The notes below the pieces were generated by a model that was not told where the DNA came from, searched no databases, and saw nothing but the letters and a program-made list of their open reading frames with translations. From NCBI GenBank assembly GCA_965233625.1, contig OZ247499.1:6200001-6264000 (forward strand): DNA of 64,000 nt, in the 5' to 3' direction. Each line of letters starts with the position of its first letter. Position 1 is the first letter of the stretch. The translations under genes and the position numbers were made by a program. Shown here one piece after another: positions 40,195 to 50,600 of this stretch. Source of the DNA: G965233625 sp965233625. GTDB lineage: Bacteria; Planctomycetota; Planctomycetia; Pirellulales; Pirellulaceae.

Positions 40195-41280
40195 TCAGAG
40201 CGTGGCAGCCTCGACAAACGGTGTGCGGCCATCAAGCTGGGGCGGTTCGTTAAATGTTACCGCAAACAGCCGGCCCGCGAACGGTGTGTGGCGAAAGGCG
40301 AAGACCGCCTGCAGCAACGGATCGTCTTCGTGAACACCCAGCGTGACGTAATCGTGACCGCCCCGCGATGCTTCCCGCAGCACGTGCTCCAGCAATGTCC
40401 GCAGCGCCGCTTGATCCTTCGCGGCCCGGAACGCGGCATATACAAAGTTCAGCGTTTCGCCCGGCGCCGGCAATTGCGGACGCCGCACCAGATTGACCAA
40501 CGGTAGCAGCCGTTTCAGCCAGCCGTTATAGCCGCAGATAACCGTCTGACGCAGCGGCTGTTGATTCCACATTCCCAGCACGCCCGCCAGCTCACCATCA
40601 CGCCGCAGCACGAACAGATTGTCCAGGCTGAAGCCCGTAAAGCGTCCGCCCGTGAAATCATCCGCGGTATACACCTCCGCCATCTGCATCCGCGACGCGT
40701 TCAAAAACGAAACAACCTCTGGCAGCATCTCAACGTTGCACCGCTCGATCGTTTCACCGGGCTGCAACGCCGGCTTGCCGCCTGGGCGGACATGCAGCAT
40801 CGGCGTATGCAGTTTTCCCAGCGGCGTGTAACGCGGCATGCCTTTGCGGTTGGCGGCAATCGTCTTCAGCGCCGTGGTGTTGTCCGCCACAATCACGGTG
40901 CAGTACATCCTCGCCCGGCCATCGGCATGTTGCTCACGCAGGAAACGGTAAGATCGGGCGATCAGCGATCCACCCCGCTGCGCCGGGGCCAGCCGCAGGT
41001 CGGCCAGATAACCTGCATCCACTTCCTCACCATTGATCCAGCACCGCCGCAACGCCCGCGTCCCGGTGCAGACGATACGGCCACTCTGCAAACCCACAAA
41101 CACCTGCGTCTGGCGGCCTTGCGCACGTGATGCCAGAAAGTAGTCAGGCTGACGCATAAATGTCACTTCAATATCGCCGCCCATCGGTGTGCCACGCAGA
41201 AGTTGCAACAGCCCGGCGTTATCTGCCGGCCTTGCAGCGCGGATTGTATATGCGGCCGTTGCAGCCGTAGTGGAACTCAT
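40195..41280 (-). CDS. GNAT-like N-acyltransferase
   Basis: A 361-residue protein starting 3 nt after the GH3 stop. The N-terminal half has a GNAT fold: YTIRAARPADNAGLLQLLRG, FVGLQSGRIVCTGTRAL, VDAGYLADLRLAPAQRGGSLIARSYRFLREQHADGR with the acetyl-CoA-type basic/Gly turn, and CTVIVADNTTALKTIAANRKGM. The C-terminal half (about 190-361) appears to be a second, degenerate copy of the fold (GFSDNLFVLRRDGELAGVLGMWN, LLEHVLREASRGGHDYVTLGVHEDD). It probably transfers an acyl group onto an amine in the pathway encoded by this operon. The acceptor is unknown. Confidence 0.78.
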   Translation of the reverse strand: MSSTTAATAAYTIRAARPADNAGLLQLLRGTPMGGDIEVTFMRQPDYFLASRAQGRQTQVFVGLQSGRIVCTGTRALRRCWINGEEVDAGYLADLRLAPAQRGGSLIARSYRFLREQHADGRARMYCTVIVADNTTALKTIAANRKGMPRYTPLGKLHTPMLHVRPGGKPALQPGETIERCNVEMLPEVVSFLNASRMQMAEVYTADDFTGGRFTGFSLDNLFVLRRDGELAGVLGMWNQQPLRQTVICGYNGWLKRLLPLVNLVRRPQLPAPGETLNFVYAAFRAAKDQAALRTLLEHVLREASRGGHDYVTLGVHEDDPLLQAVFAFRHTPFAGRLFAVTFNEPPQLDGRTPFVEAATL

Positions 41281-41283
41281 CGC

Positions 41284-42786
41284 TTATAACTGCTCCACAG
41301 CCGGGTGGTGATCGCTGAATTTCGCCGCAATAAACGCTTCTAGCCATTCGCTGCGGGTCTGCAGTAATCGCGGCTTGATATCCCCCGCCATCACACCGCG
41401 TTGCAACTCCACAGAAAAGTGCCGTGCGGCGGCGTCAGGTGCGACCATTAGTTGCACCGCCTCAAGCTGCCCCAGTTGCCGGCAGTAGTTGTAATGCACA
41501 GATTCACGCAGGGCGGCCTCCAGCTTCTCCAACGCGCCGCTTACCGGCGATTTATCGAGGATGAGAACATACCCGCGGCGCATGGTGTCACATCGTGGCG
41601 CCAGTGTCATAAACATGGCATTGCGGAAGTCGTCTTGCAGCTTGGCAAAGACCGTCGCGATAAACGCCTCGCTCAACTTCTCGCCACAGAGGTCGCTCGT
41701 TCCTTCGCCCCGGCCGATGAATTCAAAGCTGCATGGCCCTGCCGCCCGCACCACATCGCCCAGGCGGTAGCGGGCGAAGCCATTGCCGCAGGTAATCAGG
41801 GGCTGATACAGTTCGCCCGGTTTCAACTGCCCGGCAAGCCACGGCCGCTGCTGCTGGTCCAGGAACTCCAGGAAGTGCGAAGTCAACGCGGCAACCGGCG
41901 CCGCGTGGCCGTGCAGCGGAATCGAAACAACGCCTTCGGTCGCCAGCAGTCCTTTCCCTTGAATCGCAACGCCGGGAAACAACTGCTGCAGCTCCCGCGC
42001 AAAACCCGCCGAGGCGCCGTCCGTCCAGCAGCTGATAACTTCCAGTTGCGGCCAGTTCTTCTCCGGCGCAAAACCGGGCGGGGCGAACTTTAGCAACTGC
42101 GTGAGGAAGACGGGGCTCCACACCGAAAGCAGCTTCAAGTCGCGCTGTGCTGCCAGGTGCTGCATCGTCAGCCGCCGGTGTTCGTCAATATCCGTCACAC
42201 CTTCAACGCCAGGTGGCTTACAGATCACGCGTTGTACAATCGCTTGTTCAACACGGCTGAGATACTCCACATCATTTTCAAAGCCGATGGGCAAGCCGCC
42301 CTGCGTAAACTCCCGCTGCCGTGCCGCGGGGCTGATCGACCAGTATTGCCGCCCCGAAAGCAACGCCGGATAACGCCGGTAAAGATCCACCATCCAGGCG
42401 CCGACGGCCGCTTGAAATTCGCGCCGCAGGCTGGCGGTGTAGGGAATCAGTTTGCGGGCGGTGGTGGACCCGCTGGTGGGCTCCATCATCTGCACTGGTT
42501 CACTGGTTAGCACATGCGGTTCACCAGATGCGATCCTTTCGACCCACGGCTGCAGGTCTTCATAAGAAACGACCGGCACACGTTGCTGAAATTCCTCGAC
42601 GCTGCGAATGGCGCCGTATTGATGCTTCCGGCCGTACGCCGATTCCGCATTGCTGCGCAGGAACGTCATCAAACGCTGCCGCTGCGTCGCGACCGGATCG
42701 CGCAGCGCGCGGTGCATCCGCCGCGCGGCCGGCAGGCTGGCGAGCCTCCACAACTGGTTGGCGATGTACACGCCGGCGCCACTCAT
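41284..42786 (-). CDS. GH3-family acyl-activating/amido synthetase
   Basis: The 500-residue protein starts at ATG 42786, overlapping the preceding stop (ATGA). The frame extends 78 nt further but that part is overlapped coding. GH3 features are EPTSGSTTARKLIPYT (ATP-binding motif 1), LLSVWSPVFLTQLL, SCWTDGASAGFARELQQLFPG, AIQGKGLLATEGVVSIPL (motif 2) and YRLGDVVRAAG with FIGRGEGTSDLCGEKLSEAFI (motif 3). GH3 enzymes adenylate a carboxylic acid and join it to an amino acid or amine. In bacteria they occur in small-molecule clusters. Here it would activate an acyl chain that the desaturase and GNAT proteins also handle. Confidence 0.88.
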   Translation of the reverse strand: MSGAGVYIANQLWRLASLPAARRMHRALRDPVATQRQRLMTFLRSNAESAYGRKHQYGAIRSVEEFQQRVPVVSYEDLQPWVERIASGEPHVLTSEPVQMMEPTSGSTTARKLIPYTASLRREFQAAVGAWMVDLYRRYPALLSGRQYWSISPAARQREFTQGGLPIGFENDVEYLSRVEQAIVQRVICKPPGVEGVTDIDEHRRLTMQHLAAQRDLKLLSVWSPVFLTQLLKFAPPGFAPEKNWPQLEVISCWTDGASAGFARELQQLFPGVAIQGKGLLATEGVVSIPLHGHAAPVAALTSHFLEFLDQQQRPWLAGQLKPGELYQPLITCGNGFARYRLGDVVRAAGPCSFEFIGRGEGTSDLCGEKLSEAFIATVFAKLQDDFRNAMFMTLAPRCDTMRRGYVLILDKSPVSGALEKLEAALRESVHYNYCRQLGQLEAVQLMVAPDAAARHFSVELQRGVMAGDIKPRLLQTRSEWLEAFIAAKFSDHHPAVEQL

Positions 42787-43520
42787 GACCTGCCGTCCGC
42801 AACTTCTTCCGCCAGGCGCCGCGCGGCCCCGCGTAGGTTGTCGATGGCGTACTCGGCAATGCACACCAGCTCATCGCCGCGGAGATAGCCCGGATTCTGC
42901 TGCAGGAAGAAGGCAATGTGCTCGTTCGCCATCTTGTGCGGCGGCGGTACAGCCTGGCCGGGCAGCAGATTCTCACGCGGCCGGGCGACATGCACCACGC
43001 CGTTGTTGTATTCAGCCGGAAACTTCTGCCTGCCCAGCGTGTCGCGCAGCGCGGCTTCAAACGGCGGGGCCGGAGCGTCGAACCGTGGATAGAACTCGCG
43101 GTAAAACAGCGGCAGATACATGTACGTGCGATAACCGCTGCAGATAAGAAACCAGTACAGCGGCGACGTTGCCTCGGCGAATTTCACTTCGGCCATCAAC
43201 CGCCCGAACGTTTTGACCAGTTGCTGATCGCCGCGGAACTGCGGCTCAATAATGGTGTTGCCGCTGAACATCGCGCGGACGCGGGTGTTGTGTACGGTGG
43301 CCTGCATCAGCAGCGCCGTGGTGAAACCGCGGATTTCGCCATCGTCGCTGGTGAGGAGAAGAATCCAGTCTTTCTCCTGCTGATCCAGATCAAACGCCGC
43401 ACGGTCGACGTTCTGATAATGCGTACTGAATAATTCGAACAGCCGCGCGGAAATCTGCGGCGTGACGTCCTGTTGCCTCAGCACGCTGCCGGTAAGCTGC
43501 GGTGTGACTGACATGTTCAT
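42783..43520 (-). CDS. GNAT-superfamily-like protein of unknown substrate
   Basis: A 245-residue protein starting 1 nt after the Rieske gene stop. The segment WILLLTSDDGEIRGFTTALLMQATVHNTRVRAMFSGNTIIEPQFRGDQQLVKTFGRLM has the strand-strand-strand-turn-helix order of an acyl-CoA N-acyltransferase core. The turn QFRGDQQ stands at the pyrophosphate-binding position. YWFLICSGYRTYMYLPLFYREFYPRF follows. The C-terminal 60 residues are helical. The fold assignment is moderate. Its position between the Rieske and GH3 genes ties it to the same pathway. Confidence 0.65.
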   Translation of the reverse strand: MNMSVTPQLTGSVLRQQDVTPQISARLFELFSTHYQNVDRAAFDLDQQEKDWILLLTSDDGEIRGFTTALLMQATVHNTRVRAMFSGNTIIEPQFRGDQQLVKTFGRLMAEVKFAEATSPLYWFLICSGYRTYMYLPLFYREFYPRFDAPAPPFEAALRDTLGRQKFPAEYNNGVVHVARPRENLLPGQAVPPPHKMANEHIAFFLQQNPGYLRGDELVCIAEYAIDNLRGAARRLAEEVADGRS

Positions 43521-43521
43521 G

Positions 43522-44532
43522 TCATATCCTCAATTCCGTTTCCACCACTTCGCCGGGCGTGTCGTGCTTTGGCAGGGAGCCATCAGCCATCTGCTTGCGC
43601 AAGCCGCGGATATGAACGCCCAGCAGATCAGCCGCCGTGCTGGTGTAGATGGCGCCTGTCTCCTGCATCTCCTGACCGAGGCTCTTCAGGATGTCCACAT
43701 CCTGCTGAATCACCCGGCGGCAGTACCAGCGTGCAAACGGCCCCACCAGCCACGCCGGCGCAGGCAGCCGCCATGTGATGGCGGTAGTGACGTCCGTAAT
43801 GAATTCCTCACGCGACGTGCACTGCGAAGTGATCAGGAAAGCATGCTCCTCGCCAAATGCGTAGGTCACGTGCGTGATGGATGGTAGTAGAAATTCGTCC
43901 GTGTGCCGCATCTTTGTATTGCGGGGAAAGAATAGCCGCGGACCTAATCCTTCCAGCGGTTTCTCGTTGACAAATTCTGCTTCAACGGATGTCGCACGGC
44001 GCCGCACACGTGCTACCGAGGGCTGCTGTTTTTCGCGACTGCGGAACAGACCGGGGTGCACGTAAATGGTATGCGGCACATCCAGGAAGTTCTCCAGGCA
44101 GGCTTCCACCGGCGCCTCGAACCGCGTCTGCATGAAGAACGTGTGCCAACCAGGATCGCCGCAATGCGGGAAATGAAACGGCGGTGAATCTGGTTCGCCT
44201 TTGCCGGTGTAGATCCACAACTGACCATCCTGCTCCTGCACCGGGTAACTTCGCACAGCGGGCGCCTGCGGCAGGGTTTCATGCCCGCATAAAGCCGGCA
44301 CCTTCTTCAATTGGGCGGCGCCATCGTACTGCCAGCCGTGATACGGGCAGACGACACAATCGCCGGCAACTTCGCCTTCAGATAGCCGCATGCCACGATG
44401 TGCACAGCGATCGGTAATCGCATGCGGCTGACCCTTGGAGTCGCGGAACAGCACCACCGTGGCGCCTTCCACTTTGCGGCGGACCGGCTTCCGCTTTAGC
44501 TCTTTTGCAGCGGCTGCAATGTACCAGTGCAT
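43522..44532 (-). CDS. Rieske non-heme iron oxygenase
   Basis: A 336-residue single-component-type alpha subunit. The Rieske [2Fe-2S] ligands are C43 and H45 in DRCAHRGMRLSEGE and C62 and H65 in VCPYHGWQYDG. The mononuclear iron site is ENFLDVPHTIYVHPGLF, with N148, D151 and His ligands H154 and H159. The carboxylate ligand is expected in the later DVDIL segment. This layout suits the phenylpropionate/cholesterol-7-desaturase or choline-type branches acting on small hydrophobic substrates. It is the first gene of the operon, with its own likely promoter 40 nt upstream. Reductase partners are not encoded nearby. Confidence 0.9.
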   Translation of the reverse strand: MHWYIAAAAKELKRKPVRRKVEGATVVLFRDSKGQPHAITDRCAHRGMRLSEGEVAGDCVVCPYHGWQYDGAAQLKKVPALCGHETLPQAPAVRSYPVQEQDGQLWIYTGKGEPDSPPFHFPHCGDPGWHTFFMQTRFEAPVEACLENFLDVPHTIYVHPGLFRSREKQQPSVARVRRRATSVEAEFVNEKPLEGLGPRLFFPRNTKMRHTDEFLLPSITHVTYAFGEEHAFLITSQCTSREEFITDVTTAITWRLPAPAWLVGPFARWYCRRVIQQDVDILKSLGQEMQETGAIYTSTAADLLGVHIRGLRKQMADGSLPKHDTPGEVVETELRI

Positions 44533-44572
44533 CGTCCGTGGGTTCTCTTTTGAAGGTCGCGTTGGAAGCTGT

Positions 44573-44600
44573 ATTGTAACGCGCCGGTCGATAGCACAAC
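44573..44600 (-). promoter_or_regulatory. candidate promoter of the Rieske/GH3/selenoprotein operon
   Basis: On the minus strand GTTGTG (44600-44595), a 16-nt spacer and TACAAT (44578-44573) precede the Rieske ATG by 40 nt. The 73-nt gap after the giant membrane protein gene is the only sizeable break upstream of the operon. Confidence 0.4.
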
Positions 44601-44605
44601 CGCGG

Positions 44606-47600
44606 CTACGCTTCCCAGTTCTTCAGCCGCTTAATTAGGCCGTTGATTTCATCGCGTTTCAGTTCAAACAATCCGAACAGCACCATGATGCTGATGCCCA
44701 GTCCCATGCCAAACGCCCACCACGGCCACACATGCTCAATGGCCCGCGCCGCGTGCCACACCATGCTGACGATAGAGAGCAGCACGAAAAACGCACTGAC
44801 AAACAGAAACGCCCGGATACGCATCACGATGCCTACGAACACGCCCGCAACGGCCAGCGCCATTAGCACCATCGGCGGCCATAGGTGGTGTTCCGCGCTG
44901 GAGATCATCATCTCTGCGGTCGAGCTGAGATAGATGATCGCCACGCAGGAATAACGTAGCGAAGTCACCACGGTTTCACTTAACCGCTGCCGGTTCCATT
45001 GCACGGCGATCAACGCGGACAGGGCGGGCGGGATCAGCCAGAACTGCGGATTGCTTTGGATGTTCAGCCCGGTGTCCAGCCACAACGTCCACAGCGCCAG
45101 GTTGCCACATGCAACGCCCGCCACCATCGCGACGGGTGTTTTGCGAACCATGCTGACAAACATATAAAGCACGCCGGCCAGCACCATCACGACCGGTCGC
45201 GACACGCCAATGCTGTCGTACGAATACACAAACTCCGCCGGAACAAACAGCGCCAGAACCGGCAGCAACGGCAAAGCCAGGCTGATATTCAGCAACGGCT
45301 GCGTCAGAACGCCGGTATCGAATTTCTCAAGCTTCACCCGCCGCGTCAGCTCCGAAAGCATCGCATAAATCAGCCCTACCGATAGTACGACAAAAGGCCA
45401 GATACTTCGGAAGAAGCCGCCGAACCACTGCGGCCGGGCGAGATAGAAGTGCACACACAGCAGTACGATGATCGCCTGCGATGCATAAACCAGCGCGGTA
45501 CGGAATCCAGCGTTGGTGGTGCGTAATTCTTCAACCGTTTTGCGCACAGCCAGCGAAAGCAGGGTGACGACCATCGCCGCCAGCACCGCGCACACGGCGG
45601 TCATCTGCCCGGTGTTTACCGGGGCGCCTGCGAAATCTTTCAGCTTGCCGAATGAGGCGGCTTCCACCAGCAGCACGAACACCAGCGCCACGGCGCCGGC
45701 CGCTGCAACCGAGAGCGACATCCATCGCAACGGCCGGTTCCAGTCAAACCGTTCGGGAAGAATCCGCTGGGCAAGCAACGCGTAGATGCCCGCCATGCCG
45801 CCTAGCACAACAAGCAGCCGGATGAGGATCGAAAGTGTCCACAGCACATCCCACCGCACCGTATTATCCGCCCAGCCCAGCAGCACGGCGCCGCAGGAAA
45901 GGGCCACTAGCGAAAGCACCTGAAACACGCGCCGCCGGGGCTGTTGCGCCAGCAACGCGATACCGGCAGCCGCCAGCAACGGAGCGAAACCGGCCACGAT
46001 GCGCATCCATCGCTGGGGAAAATTCAGCACCACAACAAATTCGATCAGAATCACAAACACGGCCAGTAGCAGCGTAACCACGGGCAGCCACTTCCCGGCT
46101 CTTCGCAGACCCGCCGTCGGATCGTCGATGCCCAGAATACTCGCCGTCTGACTTAGCCGCGATCCCCAGTTCCATAGATAAGCGGTCAACAGGATATAAA
46201 CGCCGCCAATGACGCCAAGCATCAGAATGGTGAAGCGTGGCGGCGTCTCGGGAGTGGTCGTCAGCACCGCCAGCAGCGGCGTGTCTTCCCATTGATCCAG
46301 TCCCATCAACAGCAGCATGCCGCCACACGCGTAAATGCAAGGCAGCCCCATCTTCATCAAACGGTCCCACTGCGATACAGCCAGCAGCGTGACTAGTGAA
46401 GCGGCGAACAGCATGCCCCAGATCGTGCTGACGTCGGCGCCGTCATTGACACCCATCAAGCGGGCAAGCGTTCCCAGCAACAGGCAGCTGCAGACGGTGA
46501 ACAGCCCCATCATGCTGGCGGTGGTCGCCGCAACCTGCGACACCGTAAACCGGCTGGCGATGTCGCGCCCGGCGGTGCGGTCCTGCTGTTCGCGGCGGAA
46601 CTGCACCACCAGCCAGAACAAAGCCGCCATGCACGCTACCGTGGCGATGAATAAAGGCATGGACGGCAATGGCTGGACGGTTCCTGTTGTTACGGCGGTG
46701 AAGAACGATGCGGCGGTAAAGCATGCCGCGAAGGTGGAAACATACGGCGCCAGACGGCCGCGGCGTGCGATGCCAGGCGTGGCGGCCAGGATCGTCAGAC
46801 CTACGCCCAACAGCACCGACCACCACTGCAGCGACGGACGGCTGGCAATCAATGGCGAAGAGAACAACGCGCCGAAGGCAGGCGCCCCTGCTACCGCCAG
46901 CGCCCACCAGCGGCAACGCCCGGCAGCCGAGATGGCAAACCCCGATCCCTGGCGCCGGAGAAAAATCCCTGCCAGCAGCATCGCAAACGAAACCAGCAGC
47001 AGCCCCAGTGTTAGCACTTTGAACGGCAGAAACATTCCCGCGCGGTCGTACAGCGCAGCCACCGCTGCCAGCAACGCCACCAGGCAGATCAGCGAGGCGC
47101 CGGCCGTGTGCGGATACCAGCGCTGCATCTGCTTGCGGCCCCAGATCAGAAACGCTGCGGTCATTAGCCCCAAGGCGACAAAGCTGGGCCACTCGCCACA
47201 GGCCCGCATCATGGGGTCGAACTGCACCGAGTAGAACGGCGACTTCGCATCAAAATAAATCAGCGTCGTCAGGCCGCGGGCGATGAAACCAATGAGCAGA
47301 ATCGTGGCGGCGCCAAGCGTTAACTGCACCCGTAACGGCCAGTCAGCCCATAGTTTGCCGGGCTTCGCTGGAGATGCATCGCGCGCTGCCAGCGGTTGCA
47401 TCCGCCAGGCGAACGCCAGCCAGAACAACGAGAAGATGCCAAGTGTCAGGGCATGCCACTGCATCATCTGAATAAAGTAGACGCCCGATTCGATCTTCAC
47501 ATCGAGCATTGCCAGCGCGTAGCCCAGCGTCACGACCAGATGCAACACTGCCGAACCGCCCAACGCGTACGCAGGTTGCCGCTGACGGAATGCCAGGGCG

Positions 47601-50600
47601 CACAAGGCGGTGACCATCATCAAGAGCGGCGCGGCGTAGTTCCCGGCGTTTCCGATGGTATGGAATAGCGAATCTTCCGCCGGGCCGCCCGGAGCCAGCC
47701 CGTTCATCGCTCGGATGCTGGCCGTGAGTGTGATCGCCAGCACGGGTACGCCGCAACAGATCAGGGCGCCCGCAATAAAAGTGCTGGTCGTATGACGCCG
47801 TTGCAGCGGACCAAACCCGCTGACACTTCCTGGCAGCAATGCCGCGGCGCCGCGTAGGAGATATCCGCGTGCGCAGACAGCCGTGATCAGCAACAGGCAG
47901 TAACCGCCCAGGCTCCAGCGAAGCATGGACGCGGATGCCTGCACGCCTTCCGCCCATCCGGCCAGCATCAGCGGCCCTGCCAGACCGGCCAGCATGAACG
48001 CCAGCAACGTGGGCGCCGACAACCGGTTCCAGAGCGCGGCGGCCAGTGCCGTCAGCACGCATAGCAAGGCAATCCAGCCCGCTGGCCCATACACGGCGCC
48101 ATAAGGCAGCGCTGCAAGGCCGCCCCAACCGCGGACGGTTTCGCCCGTCAGTTCCAGATACACACCCGGCCACGCCGATGCGAAGGCGTTGACCAGCAGC
48201 GCGAGTGTGACGGCGCCGAGCAGCAACTGATCGATGGCGGGCCAGCCGGGTGCGAGCAGTCTCTTTGAAAGCGAATCGTGCGGCGCCATTCTGCGTCCGA
48301 CGGTCCACATCAGGCACCAGATAGCGGCCGCGGCGATCTGCACGCTGGTGAAGCTCATGTCAATCAGGGCGCCATTCCACCAGCCGATGCGACTTCCCAC
48401 CGCCAGCAGCATGAACGCCGCTGCGGTCGTCGCCAGCGCCTGAAAGCCCGCGAAGATCTCAGCCCGGTGCAGCGCGAATGCCGCCGCGAGCCAGACCGCG
48501 GCGATGCAGCCGACGTAAGCCGCGTGGTTGTCGAAGTAGCCGTACTGCACGTACAGTGTCCAGGGTAGCGTGGCGGCGGACGACACCATCGCAGCGATAT
48601 GCAGCGGCGCGATCAGTTCGCGGAATGAAGAACCGGCAGCGGTGCGGTCTTCATCGCTGCGCCACATCGCCGCCGCGGCAAGCAGCGTCATAACGATGGC
48701 GTGCGAAAGGCTGGCCACCACGACCGGGCGTTGCGGATCAATGCCGGTGGCTTCTAGCCAGCCGCCGGTTGTTACGTTCCAGTCGGCGGCGTGAATCATG
48801 GCGAGGTAGAGCATCGCCGTGGCGGCGAATGTTATCTCTTTCCGCCTGAGGAAGAACGCCGCTGCCAGACTACCGGCGCCAGCCAGCACAAACGTGATGG
48901 TCGCCAGATCGGCATCTTTGGCCCCAGGAGCAAAACCGGCGTAACCCGCCACCGCCCCGGCGAGCAGGGCCATCACTCCGGCAGCGCCTACGTAGTGCAA
49001 GAAGCTGGCGGGTTGTATTCTGCGAACCAGCAATCCAGCGCCCGCAGTCAGCGCCGCCAGGGCAATTAACAACAGCGAACTGCGGCCCATGAGCAGACTG
49101 AATACGATGCGGCGCCCTTCCGGCTCCCACGCTTCAACCGGGTTGTAGTAGTGCGGCTGCAAAACGTGAAATAGCAGCATGAGGGCAAACGCGGCAAAGG
49201 CGATGCCCAGACCATGTAGCCGCGGCAGATCCACCGCGACCGCCAGTGCGAGCAGCAAAGCAGACGCCACCGCACACACGGCAATCAGCACATCGGCCTG
49301 CGGCCAGGCGACTGCCGTTCCCATCAGCAGCAAGGCGGCGCCGCACAGCGCGATGGCGGTTCCGGCGGTCCGTGTGCCGGCCAGTTGCCGGGCGGTGGTG
49401 CGGCGGTGAATCATCATGCCGGCAGCACAGATGGTCGCTGCCGCCAGCGCGGCGCCGGGCGCGAGTTTCGCCAGCGCCGGGCCGATACTGCCATCCTTTG
49501 CCACTATCAGCGCGAGCGCCGCCAGCAGGGCGAACCCGCCTAGCCCCAGCACGCGATAGAGTTCGCCCACACGCTGCGCTGAGAACTGCTGCCATTGCCG
49601 TGCGCGGATCAACTGCCAGACACCCGCCACGGTAAAACACGCCACCGGGGCGGCTGCGAGTAGTAACGCTCGCCACAGGTTCATCTCTGTACTGGCCAGC
49701 CGGTTAATCAGGAGCATGGCGAGGGATGGACCCAGCACCGCCAGCATCAGGCGTTGCCAGCCGCTTCGAATCAGCGCGGTGCTGGCGAAATAGGTCATCG
49801 TGCTGAACGCGACCAGCGCCACCGTCACCGCCAGCAGGTAATACGGATCGGTCAGCGGCCGCACCATATCGCCACTGCCCGAGAGGATGATCGCGGCCAG
49901 GAAGTTAAGCGGTGTGAGCAGCATGCCGATGATCAGCACGGCCCGGCTGGTCGATTGCAGATCCCACTTCCGCAAGGTGTAAATGCCGGCGCCGTGGATG
50001 GCCGCGGTGCCCAGCATAAACAGCAGCGCTTCGAAGTAAGGGATGGCCGACAGCGTCGCCCGCAGGCTGATGACCAGCCCCGTTGCACAACCGACAATCA
50101 GCAGGCCGCTGACAATTTCGCCCCAGCGGATGTTCTTGTCTTCCATGAAAGACTGCAACAGATCCGCCAGCTTCTTGCGCGGCTGCAAAGGCGTTTTCGG
50201 CGGCAGTGCGGGCTGTTGCCAGGGCTCTGGCTCCGGCGCATCCAGCGGATGAACATCCACCATCTCCGCTTCCAGCGGCGGCAATTCCGGCGGCGGTGTT
50301 TCCGATGGTTTTGTTGCTGATGTCGAGGCGGCGGGTGTTTCTTCCGTCCAGTCCTCGCTGGCGGCTGGTGGCGTTGCTGCGGGCAACTGGTAGGCAGATG
50401 GGGCGGGCGGCTGACGCATATCGGGGGCGAAGGGCTGCTGCGGAACTTCCGCCTGTTGCGGCAGATGCGGATTCAGCAACCGCTCGCGTTCTGCATCGAA
50501 GGCGTCTTGCAACTGCTGGTGAGCACCGGTGGAGATATCGCCGCGGTTGTGGTGCACTTCCACCACCCGCGACGCAATATTGATCGCGTCGACCGGGTTC

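Noticed and set aside
46335..48317. Several long ORFs on both strands inside the giant membrane protein gene
   Set aside because: Shadows in alternative frames of an intact 2069-codon gene; compositions are Ala/Arg-rich and domain-free.
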